From an uncultured Muribaculaceae bacterium (GTDB lineage: Bacteria; Bacteroidota; Bacteroidia; Bacteroidales; Muribaculaceae), in NCBI GenBank assembly GCA_947176745.1, contig CAMWRV010000002.1:52378-116377 (forward strand): DNA of 64,000 nucleotides, read 5' to 3'. This document shows, one piece after another, positions 26,769 to 36,311 of this stretch. The position numbers and the translations under genes were made by a program. A model generated the notes under the pieces. That model saw nothing but the letters and a program-made list of their open reading frames with translations. It was not told the DNA's origin and searched no databases. Position 1 is the first letter of the stretch; each line of letters starts with the position of its first letter.

Positions 26769-27212
26769 ATGGACAGCACAGATATAGGAAAGTTGACTTT
26801 CATGACAGATGGTAACTACAGGCTTGTAGAGTTGCCGCGATTCCTCGATCCGCGTGGAAATCTGGCGGTGATCGAGCAGTTCAGCGAGATTCCTTTCAAG
26901 ATCGAAAGGTGTCACTGGATATATGATGTGCCCGGAGGAGGAGGGCGTGAAGGACACGCCTATCACGAGAACGAGGAACTGATAATAGCCCTGTCAGGTT
27001 CGTTCGATGTGGTGGTCAGACTTCCGGACAGAGACGAGACCGTGACGCTCAACAGATCTTTTGTCGGTCTGTATCTGCCCCGGATGACATGGCGCGAACT
27101 GACCAATTTCTCGACCAATGCCGTGGTGCTTGTGCTAAGCTCGAAGCCGTATTCCGACGCGGATTATATTCTCGATTATGACATGTATCTAAAACTTAGA
27201 AACAATGGGTGA
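26769..27212 (+). CDS. FdtA/WxcM-like cupin (sugar 3,4-ketoisomerase family), altered HAHK motif
   Basis: It belongs to the FdtA/QdtA family, which isomerises dTDP-4-keto-6-deoxyhexoses for deoxyaminosugar synthesis. The family signatures DPRGNLAVIEQ, PFKIERCHWIYDVPGG and the strand ELIIALSGSFDVVV are present. The catalytic HAHK motif reads HAYH, so the second active-site His is replaced by Tyr. The start could be 26769 or the in-frame ATG 11 codons later. Its stop overlaps the next gene, a closer match to the family. The lack of nearby nucleotide-sugar genes leaves the substrate unknown. Confidence 0.85.
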   Translation: MDSTDIGKLTFMTDGNYRLVELPRFLDPRGNLAVIEQFSEIPFKIERCHWIYDVPGGGGREGHAYHENEELIIALSGSFDVVVRLPDRDETVTLNRSFVGLYLPRMTWRELTNFSTNAVVLVLSSKPYSDADYILDYDMYLKLRNNG

Positions 27213-27642
27213 GGGACTCAGGACCGTATATGACTGCTCGGTCATAGAACTTGACAGGCATCCGAGCGAACGGCTCGGAAATCTCTCTGTGGTGCATTCG
27301 GAAGAAACACTTCCTTTCGATGTGAAAAGGGTCTTTTTCATTTACGACGTGCCCGGTGGGGAAAGCCGCGGAGGTCATGCCCACAAGGCTGTCAAGGAGT
27401 TTATAGTAGCTGTGTCGGGCAGCTTTTCAATCACGCTCGACGATGGCCGCGACCGCAGGACAGTCATGCTCAACCGCCCTTATGTGGGTCTTCTTGTCGA
27501 ACCCGGGGTGTGGCTGACGCTGCATGATTTCTCATCGGGAGCGATAGCTCTTGTCTTCACTTCCGACTATTTCTCGCACAGCGACCATATAAAGGATTAT
27601 GAGGAATTCCGGATCATGCGGTCGCGTCAGAAACTGAACTGA
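27205..27642 (+). CDS. FdtA/WxcM-like cupin with canonical HAHK motif
   Basis: This is the second of two adjacent cupins (145 aa). It has RLGNLSVVHSEETLPFDVKRVFFIYDVPGGESRGGHAHKAVKEF, in which the HAHK active-site motif is intact, and the conserved end TSDYFSHSDHIKDYEEFR. Its start overlaps the previous gene by 8 bp, so the pair is likely translated together and could form a mixed dimer. Its 3' end overlaps the convergent porin gene by 16 bp. Ketoisomerase activity is inferred from the family only. Confidence 0.88.
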   Translation: MGEGLRTVYDCSVIELDRHPSERLGNLSVVHSEETLPFDVKRVFFIYDVPGGESRGGHAHKAVKEFIVAVSGSFSITLDDGRDRRTVMLNRPYVGLLVEPGVWLTLHDFSSGAIALVFTSDYFSHSDHIKDYEEFRIMRSRQKLN

Positions 27643-28937
27643 GCGAGGATCTGGGCGCGTCTTGCCCATGCGCTCCGGCCATCCATGTTGCCGCGGCGTC
27701 CGAGGTCAAGCTCTGCCGCGCAGCAGATGCGCGGAGTCAGATACCAGAAATAGTTTACCGCTATGTACATGCCGGTCTTGTATTCATCTCCGGGGCAGTC
27801 GTGTTCCGGCATATAGCGTGTGGCGCCCCACGTGGCGGAAAAGAGCATAGACGGGTTGAGATTGTACTGTACGGCCGCGTATCCGCCTACCGCTCCGGGA
27901 GCATACATTCGTCCGGGTTCCGACGGTTTGCCTACAAGATCATATTTTCCCATCAGCCAGTCTCCCCCGAGGCTCGCATATCCTTTGCCGCCGTTGAACG
28001 CGCCGTAGAACGTAAAATGATCTTCCGGCTGCCATTTGCCCGACAACTGAAGTCCCCAGCCTGCTACGTTATGGTTTTTCTGTTCGATAAGATCGCGGTA
28101 TGGGTGGCTTCTGACTATACCTGCCAACCGTATGTAGCTTGCTTCATCCTCACCCCAGGCGAACTGTCCGAATGCGGCTATGTCGGGGATGTACTGGCTC
28201 ACGCGGGCTGTAATATCTTTCTGTGTGTCAATCTGGTTTGTAGGGCTTTCCACTGAGGCTGCAACAGCCCATCGCCGGTTGTGAAATTCATGGAGCCACC
28301 GCACGAGAACCGCTGTGGCTGTCATCTTGGCGTTGGGTCCGGCGGCATCTACTGCTGGAGGAAGCGCGCCCGGATCGCTGAATGTGGAGTTGGTGTAGCC
28401 GATTGTAAAATCGTTGATCTGGCCGTAGGCCTTCTTGAGTCTGAAGTCGCGGGCCTCGTATCCGTTGAAATTGGCTTCGATATAGAGCTGGTAGTGTCCG
28501 AGTTTCTTGTTCATGCCCAGAACCCGGAAGAACAGTGCCGTACCGGCCGGGGATGTGCCGAGATACCGCCGGCGTGCGGGGTCTTTCTGCATGGGTATCA
28601 GGTAGGGTGCGAACGCCGGACTGTCGATCGAACCTCCCCAGTCGAGATAACCGCGCATGCGCACCACGCCGCCGACGCCCATGGCAAGATTGTTGTCACG
28701 GCTCATGAACAGGAAGTAGGGTGCGAGGGGATCCTGAAAGTGTCTGAACTGATCCTCGTAGAATTTCTGTATGAGTCTGGCTGAGGAATCAGGCGACTGA
28801 TCCTCTCCCTTGCCGAAATATATGATCTTGTGGTCGCTGATTGTGGAATCCATGGCTATGCCGGTCATGGTTCTTGCGTTGGCTGCGGCTGCGGCCGTCA
28901 GCATAAGCGCCGTGGCGAGACGAATTGCATTTCTCAT
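27627..28937 (-). CDS. DcaP-like outer membrane porin
   Basis: A signal peptide (LATALMLTAAAAANA) precedes a short linker and helical region (SARLIQKFYEDQFRHFQ). About 350 residues of amphipathic beta-strands follow. Barrel-like features include the GYTNSTFSDPGALPPAVDAAGPN constriction-type loop and the terminal strand AQILAQFSF. This layout fits DcaP-like trimeric porins. The 3' end overlaps the convergent cupin gene by 16 bp. The substrate is unknown. Confidence 0.85.
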   Translation of the reverse strand: MRNAIRLATALMLTAAAAANARTMTGIAMDSTISDHKIIYFGKGEDQSPDSSARLIQKFYEDQFRHFQDPLAPYFLFMSRDNNLAMGVGGVVRMRGYLDWGGSIDSPAFAPYLIPMQKDPARRRYLGTSPAGTALFFRVLGMNKKLGHYQLYIEANFNGYEARDFRLKKAYGQINDFTIGYTNSTFSDPGALPPAVDAAGPNAKMTATAVLVRWLHEFHNRRWAVAASVESPTNQIDTQKDITARVSQYIPDIAAFGQFAWGEDEASYIRLAGIVRSHPYRDLIEQKNHNVAGWGLQLSGKWQPEDHFTFYGAFNGGKGYASLGGDWLMGKYDLVGKPSEPGRMYAPGAVGGYAAVQYNLNPSMLFSATWGATRYMPEHDCPGDEYKTGMYIAVNYFWYLTPRICCAAELDLGRRGNMDGRSAWARRAQILAQFSF

Positions 28938-28993
28938 GTCAGGGGAATCTTACTTGGCAATATGTTTATCCCTATAACAAATGCGGCCGCCGA

Positions 28994-29025
28994 TTGTTAA
29001 CTTGGTTGAAAATTTCTTAATTTTG
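28994..29025 (+). promoter_or_regulatory. Promoter for the DUF4250 gene
   Basis: TTG at 28994-28996 lies 21 bp from TAATTTTG at 29018-29025, giving a leader of about 38 nt before the ATG at 29068. Confidence 0.65.
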
Positions 29026-29067
29026 CAGATTCATAGTAAACTTTATACATATAAACAGTTTTCAGAT

Positions 29068-29241
29068 ATGTTGCCTCAGGATCCCTATATGTTGTTGAGC
29101 GTGGTCAATACAAAACTGCGTGACGAATTTTCAGATCTCGACGATCTTTGCGCGTCACTTGATGTGGACCGTAGCCGGCTTGAGGAGAAACTCGCCCAGG
29201 CCGGATTCACATATGATAAGTCTGTCAACCAGTTCAGATAG
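29068..29241 (+). CDS. DUF4250 domain-containing protein
   Basis: This is a 57-aa protein beginning MLPQDPYMLLSVVNTKLRD. That start matches the family and the promoter upstream, whereas the ORF-track start at 28981 lies within the promoter. The rest is a small helical domain (LDDLCASLDVDRSRLEEKLAQAGF) ending in YDKSVNQFR. DUF4250 is widespread in Bacteroidetes and Firmicutes and its function is unknown to me. The 3' end overlaps the convergent BioG-BioC gene by 8 bp. Confidence 0.88.
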   Translation: MLPQDPYMLLSVVNTKLRDEFSDLDDLCASLDVDRSRLEEKLAQAGFTYDKSVNQFR

Positions 29242-30625
29242 ACCGGCTCTTCTTTCCGATGACATAGACCGGGCGGTAGGTCAGACTCCGCAGATGAGAC
29301 ATGTCTGACATCTGCAGAGAGCCGGACGGAGCCGATCCGGCCACACCGGTGTGCTTGAGATGCATGAGCACTTCTCTTGCCGATTTGAATTCCACTCGGA
29401 TCGAGTCTTCCACCACCTGCACGTCTGTGAAGTGCCGGCCCATCCACTCTCTCAGCTGCGTTGCCTTTGGATAGATCAGAGGTGACGGGCGCAGTTCATC
29501 GAGTTCCTCCATATTGCCCGGAACGAATGTCGATATCGCGAGAACGCCGCCCGGAGCAAGCCGTCGATGGCATTCGGCAAGAAATCTCGGTATGTCGGCA
29601 AACCACTGTATGGCCGATGCCGACAGAATCACGTCCCATTGTGCGGTCTGGCGGCAGATCCATCTTTCGGCGTCTTCGACCACGTATTCCTCTCTCGGCG
29701 CGATTCGGAACGGACCGGTTTCGGTAATGTCGACAAATGTCGCTTCCGACGGTTCGAGAAGCGGCGCGTATTCGCGTGTAAACAGACCTGTGCCGCAGCC
29801 TATCTCAAGAATTTTGCCATGACGGCGTGGGTGACCGGCTTCAAGCAGTCCGGCCAGCTTCATGGCTGCTGAATACTGCGCTATGGCATGGGTGTCGTAC
29901 GAACCGGAGGCTTTGGTGAACTGTCTTGACACTTTCGAGGGGTCGGAAATCACGGATCTTGCAATCCGTCCGATATCAACCCAATGTGCCTCGTCAAGGA
30001 GTATTGTCTCGACGTCAGGGTCGCGTTGCCATGCGTTTTTCTGATTCTCAGGTGGGAAGATGCGGTCATGACTCGAAATATAGGCTCTTGTCCAGGGCAG
30101 TCCGCCGTCATAAGCAGTGTCGGAAGAACCGCATGCATCACGGTGAGCCTGACGAATTGTGGCAAGTTGGCGGCTCAGACCGGCGATCTCGCTTTCTGCT
30201 GCAGGAGAAAACATGTGTGAAGCATTGTCATATGCCGCTCTGTCGCGCATCATGCGCATTCTGAATTTGGTCAGGTTGCGCACTGTCAGTCCGCCGGCGG
30301 TTCCGTCGAAAATGGCTGCAGGAATTCCAAAAGAATCATCGACCGGATCCGTAGTGCCGTTGATAGCGAATGCAGCGGTGACGCGTTGCGATGGCAGAGT
30401 CCGGGAAGCCGCGAAGACACCGAGCGACCATGCGAACAGGTAGACCGTGTAATAGCGGTCAAGAAACGAGATGTCGAGCGTCATGTCGGAATAGTCGTGG
30501 ACTACGGCGGTATCCCATCCCGGCAGTGAGATTCCGGTTCCTGTCTCTGGTCCGGTGCTCCAGCCTGTGAATATCAGTATGAGCCGTGAATTGTCTGGCT
30601 CAGAGTGTGTGAAGTCGATTTTCAT
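29234..30625 (-). CDS. bioC: BioG-BioC fusion: pimeloyl-ACP methyl esterase / malonyl-ACP O-methyltransferase
   Basis: The fusion does both the first and last steps of the pimeloyl-ACP pathway for biotin. The N-terminal ~215 residues are a BioG-type (DUF452) alpha/beta hydrolase with a nucleophile elbow (YLFAWSLGVFAAS). The C-terminal part (about 220-463) is a SAM methyltransferase with ILEIGCGTGLFTREYAP, the VEDAERW and SASAIQWFADIP motifs of BioC, and PGGVLAISTF. The order is BioG then BioC. bioF lies upstream on the same strand, with a 52-bp gap. Fused BioG/BioC genes are known in Bacteroidetes, which supports the call. Confidence 0.92.
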   Translation of the reverse strand: MKIDFTHSEPDNSRLILIFTGWSTGPETGTGISLPGWDTAVVHDYSDMTLDISFLDRYYTVYLFAWSLGVFAASRTLPSQRVTAAFAINGTTDPVDDSFGIPAAIFDGTAGGLTVRNLTKFRMRMMRDRAAYDNASHMFSPAAESEIAGLSRQLATIRQAHRDACGSSDTAYDGGLPWTRAYISSHDRIFPPENQKNAWQRDPDVETILLDEAHWVDIGRIARSVISDPSKVSRQFTKASGSYDTHAIAQYSAAMKLAGLLEAGHPRRHGKILEIGCGTGLFTREYAPLLEPSEATFVDITETGPFRIAPREEYVVEDAERWICRQTAQWDVILSASAIQWFADIPRFLAECHRRLAPGGVLAISTFVPGNMEELDELRPSPLIYPKATQLREWMGRHFTDVQVVEDSIRVEFKSAREVLMHLKHTGVAGSAPSGSLQMSDMSHLRSLTYRPVYVIGKKSRSI

Positions 30626-30677
30626 TCCTGTCTTATGATAATCTGATGCTTGTTTTCTTGTTGATCAACCGGCGGCC

Positions 30678-31823
30678 TCAACGCAGATTGTCGTATGCTT
30701 CTTCTATGATTTCAAGAATTTCATGAATTTTCCCGACAGACAGCCCGGCGTTGAGAGAGAATCTGATTCTTTCGCCTCCGGGCGGGACGGTGGGGCGTCT
30801 TATCGGAAGTGCGAGTATGCCGGCTTTCTCAAGCGCAAGCGAAAGGTTTGTGGCAGTTTCTGCGTCTCCGGTGACAAGCGGCACGATTGCAGATCTCGAC
30901 GGGTTGGACCTACCGGTGATCCGTTCGATTCCTTTCCTGAACGTTTCTGAAATCTCCAGGAGATGTCGGCGTTCACAGTCCATGTCAGCCAGCTTTTCAA
31001 GCATGAGGAGTGACCATGCGGCATTTGCCGGGGCGATCGCTGTCGAGAAGATAAGACTTCTCGCCGAGTTTATCAGGTAGTCTTTCAGTGTGCGGCAACA
31101 GATCACAAACGCTCCCGCTGAGGCGCAGGCCTTTCCCAATGTCCCGACTATAATGTCGGCCTCACGGGCAGTTCCGCTTTCCATGGCGACGCCGAGTCCC
31201 TGAGGCCCGACCGCGCCTATTGCATGCGCCTCGTCGACATAAAGCATCATTTTCGGGAATTCATGCTTCAGAGCCGACAGTTCACGTAGAGGCGCGACAT
31301 CTCCGTCCATGCTGTAGACAGATTCGCATACAACTATTATCCGCTCCCGGCTGTCATGCTCTTTTTCGAGAATCCTGCGCAGATGCGCGGTGTCGTTGTG
31401 GTTCCATCTTTTGAAGTCAGCACCGGCCATGCGCAGTCCGTCGATCACCGAGGCGTGTACAAGCCTGTCCGTGGCCCATAATGTACCCGGCACATCGAGC
31501 GCCGACACCAGGCCCGTGTTGGCGTGATAGCCTGAATTGAACAGCAGGGCCGGACGACCGTAGCATTTTTCGAGATATTCTTCCAGAAGGAGGTATATTT
31601 CCTGGTCGGATGCGAGAAGTCTTGACGCAGACGATGTCATGGATGCGTATGGAAACCTCTTGCGGAATTCTTCTGTCCATTCATGAGCGCGTGCCGCCAG
31701 ACCCATGTAGTCGTTCGAACATAGATCTGTCATTCCTGATCCGGAGCGATGTGCCGGAATCCGGCGCATTCTCCCCTCGCTGCGGAATTTATCGGTGATT
31801 TCGCTGTAGATGTCCGTATTCAT
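30678..31823 (-). CDS. bioF: 8-amino-7-oxononanoate synthase
   Basis: This PLP enzyme condenses pimeloyl-ACP with alanine in biotin synthesis. Motifs are CSNDYMGLA near the start, SGYHANTGLVSAL, HASVIDGLR, CESVYSMDGDVAPL, YVDEAHAIGAVG and VGTLGKACASAGAF, where the Lys binds PLP. The start at 31823 (MNTDIYSEI) leaves only 4 bp after the bioA stop; the ORF-track start would run into bioA. At 381 aa it is a usual length. It belongs to the bioA-bioF-bioCG set. Confidence 0.94.
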   Translation of the reverse strand: MNTDIYSEITDKFRSEGRMRRIPAHRSGSGMTDLCSNDYMGLAARAHEWTEEFRKRFPYASMTSSASRLLASDQEIYLLLEEYLEKCYGRPALLFNSGYHANTGLVSALDVPGTLWATDRLVHASVIDGLRMAGADFKRWNHNDTAHLRRILEKEHDSRERIIVVCESVYSMDGDVAPLRELSALKHEFPKMMLYVDEAHAIGAVGPQGLGVAMESGTAREADIIVGTLGKACASAGAFVICCRTLKDYLINSARSLIFSTAIAPANAAWSLLMLEKLADMDCERRHLLEISETFRKGIERITGRSNPSRSAIVPLVTGDAETATNLSLALEKAGILALPIRRPTVPPGGERIRFSLNAGLSVGKIHEILEIIEEAYDNLR

Positions 31824-31827
31824 TTCG

Positions 31828-33096
31828 TTACTCCGGTCTGATGAGATCAAGAAGTGTGTCGCATAGCGTGACAAGCTGCTCGTCGCTTATGGCGAGATAC
31901 GGGGGATAGATATAAGCGTTTTTTCCGAACGGACGGATCCACACACCGGCATCGACGCATTTTTTCTGGAAAGATGCGAGATCGACGTCTTCGGTAAGTT
32001 CGACGACACCGATGGCTCCGAGCACACGCACCTCCCTGACATTGGCGAAGGATTGCGCGGGAGCGAGCCTGTCGATCATGATCTTCTCGATCTCGGCCAC
32101 GCGCTGTTGCCATGGCTGCGAGAGCAGAAGACGGGTCGAGGCTATGGCCACCGAACAAGCGAGTGGATTGCCCATGAATGTCGGCCCATGCATCATGACG
32201 CCGCTCTGAGAACGCGAGATCATGTCGGCGGTCCGTCTGTTGGCGGCGACTGCCGAGAATGTCATGTATCCTCCGGTTATGGCCTTGCCGACAAGCATGA
32301 TGTCGGGTTCGACGCCGGCGTGCTCCCATGCGAAGAGTTTTCCGGTGCGTCCGAATCCGGTGGCGATCTCGTCGAAGATCAGCAGAACATCGTTGGCATC
32401 GCACTCCTTGCGGAGTTCGCGCAGGTATTGCGGATGATAGAACCTCATGCCTCCGGCACCCTGCACGATCGGTTCGAGTATGACGGCGGCGAGACCGGCG
32501 GCGTTCTCGCGGATAAGTTTTCGCATCGGTTCGAAGTCGGCTGGATCCCACTCGTCGTGAAAGCGGCATTGCGGTGCCGGCGCGAAGTGACGTATCGGCA
32601 ACGCCGGACCGAATGCTCCGTGCATTCCCGTGACGGGATCGCAGACAGACATGGCGTTCCATGTGTCGCCGTGGTAGCCGCTGCGGATTGTCGCGAAGTT
32701 TGTCTTTTTCGGATTGTCGTGGGCCTGTACGGCCATCTTCATCGCTACTTCCGTTGCCACCGATCCGGAGTCGGCATAGAAGATATGTTCCATCGACGGG
32801 GGAAGTATGTCAAGAAGCAGACGTCCGAGTTCGACGGCGGGTTCATGTGTGAATCCGCCGAACATGACGTGCGACATTGAGTCGATCTGGCGTTTCATGG
32901 CCTCGTTGAGAACCGGGTGGCTGTATCCGTGGATGACGCACCACCATGATGACATGCCGTCGATGAGCTCACGCCCGTCGGCAAGAGTTATGACCGCTCC
33001 CTTGGCGCTTTTTACCTTGTAAGTAGGAAGCGGATTGTGGGTCGATGTGTAGGGATGCCACAGATGTTTTATGTCAAATTCGTCGTGTATGTTCAT
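31828..33096 (-). CDS. bioA: Adenosylmethionine-8-amino-7-oxononanoate aminotransferase
   Basis: This PLP-dependent class III aminotransferase converts KAPA to DAPA with S-adenosylmethionine as amino donor. Signatures are HLWHPYTS at the N-terminus, [18 protein letters not shown] (BioA-specific Trp pair), [14 protein letters not shown]-like [16 protein letters not shown], and [17 protein letters not shown]. The PLP Lys is in [17 protein letters not shown]. It starts 32 bp after the priA stop and ends 4 bp before bioF, so the biotin genes may be transcribed from the priA promoter as well as their own. Confidence 0.96.
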   Translation of the reverse strand: MNIHDEFDIKHLWHPYTSTHNPLPTYKVKSAKGAVITLADGRELIDGMSSWWCVIHGYSHPVLNEAMKRQIDSMSHVMFGGFTHEPAVELGRLLLDILPPSMEHIFYADSGSVATEVAMKMAVQAHDNPKKTNFATIRSGYHGDTWNAMSVCDPVTGMHGAFGPALPIRHFAPAPQCRFHDEWDPADFEPMRKLIRENAAGLAAVILEPIVQGAGGMRFYHPQYLRELRKECDANDVLLIFDEIATGFGRTGKLFAWEHAGVEPDIMLVGKAITGGYMTFSAVAANRRTADMISRSQSGVMMHGPTFMGNPLACSVAIASTRLLLSQPWQQRVAEIEKIMIDRLAPAQSFANVREVRVLGAIGVVELTEDVDLASFQKKCVDAGVWIRPFGKNAYIYPPYLAISDEQLVTLCDTLLDLIRPE

Positions 33097-33128
33097 TGGG
33101 TTGTATTGTGTTTTTATCGTCAGGAGCG

Positions 33129-35588
33129 TCAGGCCGGATCGACGTCATAATAGACCTGTGTCGATTTCATTTCCGGCATGGCGGCCGCCTGTGAATAAAT
33201 CATTTCAAGAAGTTCCTTGACTTTCTTCATCGATGCGTTGGCCTCGATCTTGAGCATGAATGACTGGATGTACCAGAGTGCGACGCGGCTCACGAACGGT
33301 TTGACCGGTCCGAGCACCCTGTCGCCGAAGATGCTCCGCAAGAGCACCGAGTATCTGGCGGCCGCACGGTCGGCTGCCGCAGCGTCTTTGTTTCGCAAGT
33401 AGATGTTGATGACTTTGGTGAACGGTGGGTAGCGGTATTTCTCACGCTCCGCTATCTCACGGTCATAATATTCTCTGTATGAATGTCGGCGCACGAATTC
33501 AAGCACCGGGTTCGACGGATCGGTAGTCTGTATTATGACTGTGCCTTTCTCTTTGCGGCGCCCGGCGCGTCCGGACACCTGCTCAAGCATGTTGAACGCC
33601 CGCTCGTTGCTCCTGAAGTCGGGAAAACTCAGCAGAGTATCGGCGTTAACGACAGCGGCCACGCGCACATCACCGAAGTCGAGACCTTTGGTCACCATCT
33701 GGGTGCCGACAAGTATGTCGGTGTCGTGGCGCGCGAATTCCTCGATTATCTCCTGATGGGCGTCTTTGTTGCGTGTGGTGTCGAGATCCATTCGCGACAC
33801 CCGGCTGTCGGGAAAGACCTGATGCACTTCTTCGGCAATGCGTTCTGTGCCGTATCCGAATATGTCGATGCTGTTCTGACCGCACGCCGGACATATGGAG
33901 GGGAGATTGTGCGAGAATCCGCAGTAATGGCATTTAAGAAGGTTGGAAAATTTGTGGTAGACAAGCGACACGTCGCAGTTCTCGCATTTCGGAATCCATC
34001 CGCACTGCCTGCACACGACGACAGGCGCAAACCCGCGTCTGTTCTGGAAAATTATGGCCTGACGGTTGTCTTCAAGCGACTTGCGGACCTCGCTGACGAG
34101 CCGCGAGGAGAGAATGCCGGTGTTCAGTTTCTTTTTTCGCTGGTCGCGCATGTCTACGATCTCTACGTCGGGAAGCACGGACCCTTCATATCGCTCAGAC
34201 AGTGTCACAAGGCCGTATTTGCCGTTGTGTGCCTTGTAGTATGTCTCGACCGACGGCGTGGCCGAGCCGAGTAGGACTTTCGCCCCATGCATCGTGGCCA
34301 GCATCATGGCGGTGTCGCGTGCATTGTATCGCGGTGCCGGATCGAACTGCTTGAAGCTGCTCTCATGTTCTTCGTCTACAATCACAAGTCCAAGGTGCGC
34401 GAAGGGGAGAAAAACTGACGAACGCGCTCCAAGCACTACAAGCGGTTCGTTGCCTGACAACAGACGTTTCCATATATCGACTCTTTCGCTGTCGGAGAAT
34501 TTAGAGTGGTATACCAGCAGACGGTCGCCCAGCACCGTCCTGAGGCGGTCGGTGAGCTGAGTGGTAAGCGATATCTCGGGAACAAGGTAGAGAACCTGAT
34601 TGCCGTCGTGAAGCGCCGACGCTATGAGGTGTGTGTATATCTCGGTCTTGCCGCTTCCGGTAACCCCGTGAAGCAGTACAGTCTGCCTGTCGCGGAAGCC
34701 GGATCTAATTTCTGCGAGAGCCGTCTGCTGTGCGGCTGAAAGTGGAGCTGGGGCGGAGTGTCCTTCCTGTCGGCCGTTGAACCGGTTGATCGTGCGTTTC
34801 TCCTGTCGCATCACACCCTTGTCGACGAGGGCTTTCAGTATGCCGGGGGTGATCCCGGCGGTCTTGATAAGTTCCTGACGGGTCACATCGCGGAGTTTGC
34901 CGTTTGGCGACATCCATCCCGACAGGTCGAGATAGGCTATCAGCGTTTTCTCCTGCTGGCGCGACCTTCGGGTCAGGTCGAAGAATCCGTGTAGAGTCTC
35001 GTGGTCTCCGCGCAGGGCGTTCAGTTCTATGTAGGTCTCTTTGCGGGCGTGATATTTTTCTACTATCTTTTCATCGATATTCACTATGCCTGCGTCAAGG
35101 AGACGGCTTATAATGCCTGTGGCGTCCTTGACTTTGAGTTCGGACTCGATCTCTGACACACGCATCCGTTTGCGCTCTTCGAGCAGCATGATGACCAGAG
35201 CCTGCCGTTCTGTAAGTTTCACTCCCTCAGGAGTGCCGAAGTCTTCGTTGAGAGACACGAATGTGTCGCTTTCCGGCTTGAGTCCGGAGGGAACTGCGGC
35301 TTTAAACACCTCGCCGAGAGGGGAGAGGTAATACTCGGATATCCATTTCCAGAGTCTGAGTTGTGGGTATCGTGTGATCGGCTGGGGATCGAGCAAAGCC
35401 ATAATCGGCTTTGTTTCATAGCCCGGATCGTCGGAGTGCATGCGGTCGACAATCCCGGTGTAATACTTTTTCTTGCCGAACTGCACGAGTACACGTGAGC
35501 CTGTCTGCATATCGGCTTCTGATCCAGCCGGTACGGCATACGTAAACGTGCCCTTCAGGGGCAATGGAAGAATTATTTCTGCATACAT
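33129..35588 (-). CDS. priA: Primosomal replication restart helicase PriA
   Basis: It reloads the replisome at stalled forks. The N-terminal DNA-binding domain ([18 protein letters not shown]) is followed by the helicase core with Walker [16 protein letters not shown] box [13 protein letters not shown], and GSATPSVET. Eight zinc-binding Cys lie in [14 protein letters not shown] and [19 protein letters not shown]. The start at 35588 (MYAEIILP) fits PriA; the ORF-track start 21 codons upstream does not. The -7 element ends only 5 bp before that ATG. Length is 819 aa. Confidence 0.96.
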   Translation of the reverse strand: MYAEIILPLPLKGTFTYAVPAGSEADMQTGSRVLVQFGKKKYYTGIVDRMHSDDPGYETKPIMALLDPQPITRYPQLRLWKWISEYYLSPLGEVFKAAVPSGLKPESDTFVSLNEDFGTPEGVKLTERQALVIMLLEERKRMRVSEIESELKVKDATGIISRLLDAGIVNIDEKIVEKYHARKETYIELNALRGDHETLHGFFDLTRRSRQQEKTLIAYLDLSGWMSPNGKLRDVTRQELIKTAGITPGILKALVDKGVMRQEKRTINRFNGRQEGHSAPAPLSAAQQTALAEIRSGFRDRQTVLLHGVTGSGKTEIYTHLIASALHDGNQVLYLVPEISLTTQLTDRLRTVLGDRLLVYHSKFSDSERVDIWKRLLSGNEPLVVLGARSSVFLPFAHLGLVIVDEEHESSFKQFDPAPRYNARDTAMMLATMHGAKVLLGSATPSVETYYKAHNGKYGLVTLSERYEGSVLPDVEIVDMRDQRKKKLNTGILSSRLVSEVRKSLEDNRQAIIFQNRRGFAPVVVCRQCGWIPKCENCDVSLVYHKFSNLLKCHYCGFSHNLPSICPACGQNSIDIFGYGTERIAEEVHQVFPDSRVSRMDLDTTRNKDAHQEIIEEFARHDTDILVGTQMVTKGLDFGDVRVAAVVNADTLLSFPDFRSNERAFNMLEQVSGRAGRRKEKGTVIIQTTDPSNPVLEFVRRHSYREYYDREIAEREKYRYPPFTKVINIYLRNKDAAAADRAAARYSVLLRSIFGDRVLGPVKPFVSRVALWYIQSFMLKIEANASMKKVKELLEMIYSQAAAMPEMKSTQVYYDVDPA

Positions 35589-35593
35589 CACTG

Positions 35594-35601
35594 CAAAGAT
35601 A
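35594..35601 (-). promoter_or_regulatory. -7 element directly before priA
   Basis: On the minus strand TATCTTTG fits TAnnTTTG and ends 5 bp before the priA ATG, implying an almost leaderless transcript. No TTG occurs at the usual distance. Confidence 0.4.
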
Positions 35602-35624
35602 AGGATTTTCCAAGAATTTTTTAT

Positions 35625-35632
35625 TAATTTTG
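35625..35632 (+). promoter_or_regulatory. -7 element for the beta-barrel pair
   Basis: TAATTTTG fits TAnnTTTG and lies 24 bp before the ATG at 35657, divergent to the priA signal. The -33 TTG is not clear. Confidence 0.45.
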
Positions 35633-35656
35633 CCAATATAAACAAATTCACGTGTT

Positions 35657-36271
35657 ATGACTAAGACTAAACTTTCCATCGTAGTGTTGCTGGTCGCACT
35701 TTTTACCGGCCTTTCCGCTCAGGCGAAATTCGGATTCGGACCCAAAGTCGGCATGAACATAAACAAAATGCACTTCAGCGGCGAGAAACTTCTTGATTCC
35801 GACAATCGTTGCGGCTTCACTGGCGGTCTTACCGCCGAATATATCGCTCCGGTTCTTGGACTCGGTGTCGACGTATCGCTCATGTATGCTCACATGAAGA
35901 CTGCGTATGAAATCGAAAACGGGCCTTCGGAAACTGTCAGCGGCAATTTCTTCGAGATTCCCGTGCATCTGAAATACAAGATCGGAATCCCGGCAGTGGA
36001 ATCGATCATCGCTCCCTACATCTTCACCGGCCCCTCGGTGGCTTTCAAGCTCAGCGGTGAGAACAGCTATGCCGGCACCAAGAAGACCCAGTGGGGCTGG
36101 GATCTCGGTCTCGGTCTTGAGTTGGTGAGACACCTTCAGATCGGAGCCGGTTACACTTTCGGTATCAACAAGATCGCCAGTATCATTACTGCAGATTACG
36201 GCATCAGTACAGGTCACGAGATCAAGGTCAAGAACAATTACTGGACTGTCACCGCAGCCTGGATGTTCTGA
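35657..36271 (+). CDS. Small outer membrane beta-barrel protein
   Basis: A signal peptide (LSIVVLLVALFTGLSAQA) precedes an eight-stranded-type barrel with GFGPKVGMNINKMHF, LGVDVSLMYAH, IPVHLKYKIGIP, YIFTGPSVAFKL and a terminal aromatic strand (WTVTAAWMF). This is the pattern of the outer-membrane beta-barrel family 2 (OprF/OmpX-like small barrels) common in Bacteroidetes. The function is unknown. A paralogue of similar layout follows 40 bp downstream. Confidence 0.85.
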   Translation: MTKTKLSIVVLLVALFTGLSAQAKFGFGPKVGMNINKMHFSGEKLLDSDNRCGFTGGLTAEYIAPVLGLGVDVSLMYAHMKTAYEIENGPSETVSGNFFEIPVHLKYKIGIPAVESIIAPYIFTGPSVAFKLSGENSYAGTKKTQWGWDLGLGLELVRHLQIGAGYTFGINKIASIITADYGISTGHEIKVKNNYWTVTAAWMF

Positions 36272-36311
36272 TGATGAAGACCGGGAATTCCGGTTTAATC
36301 ACAGTTAGCTT

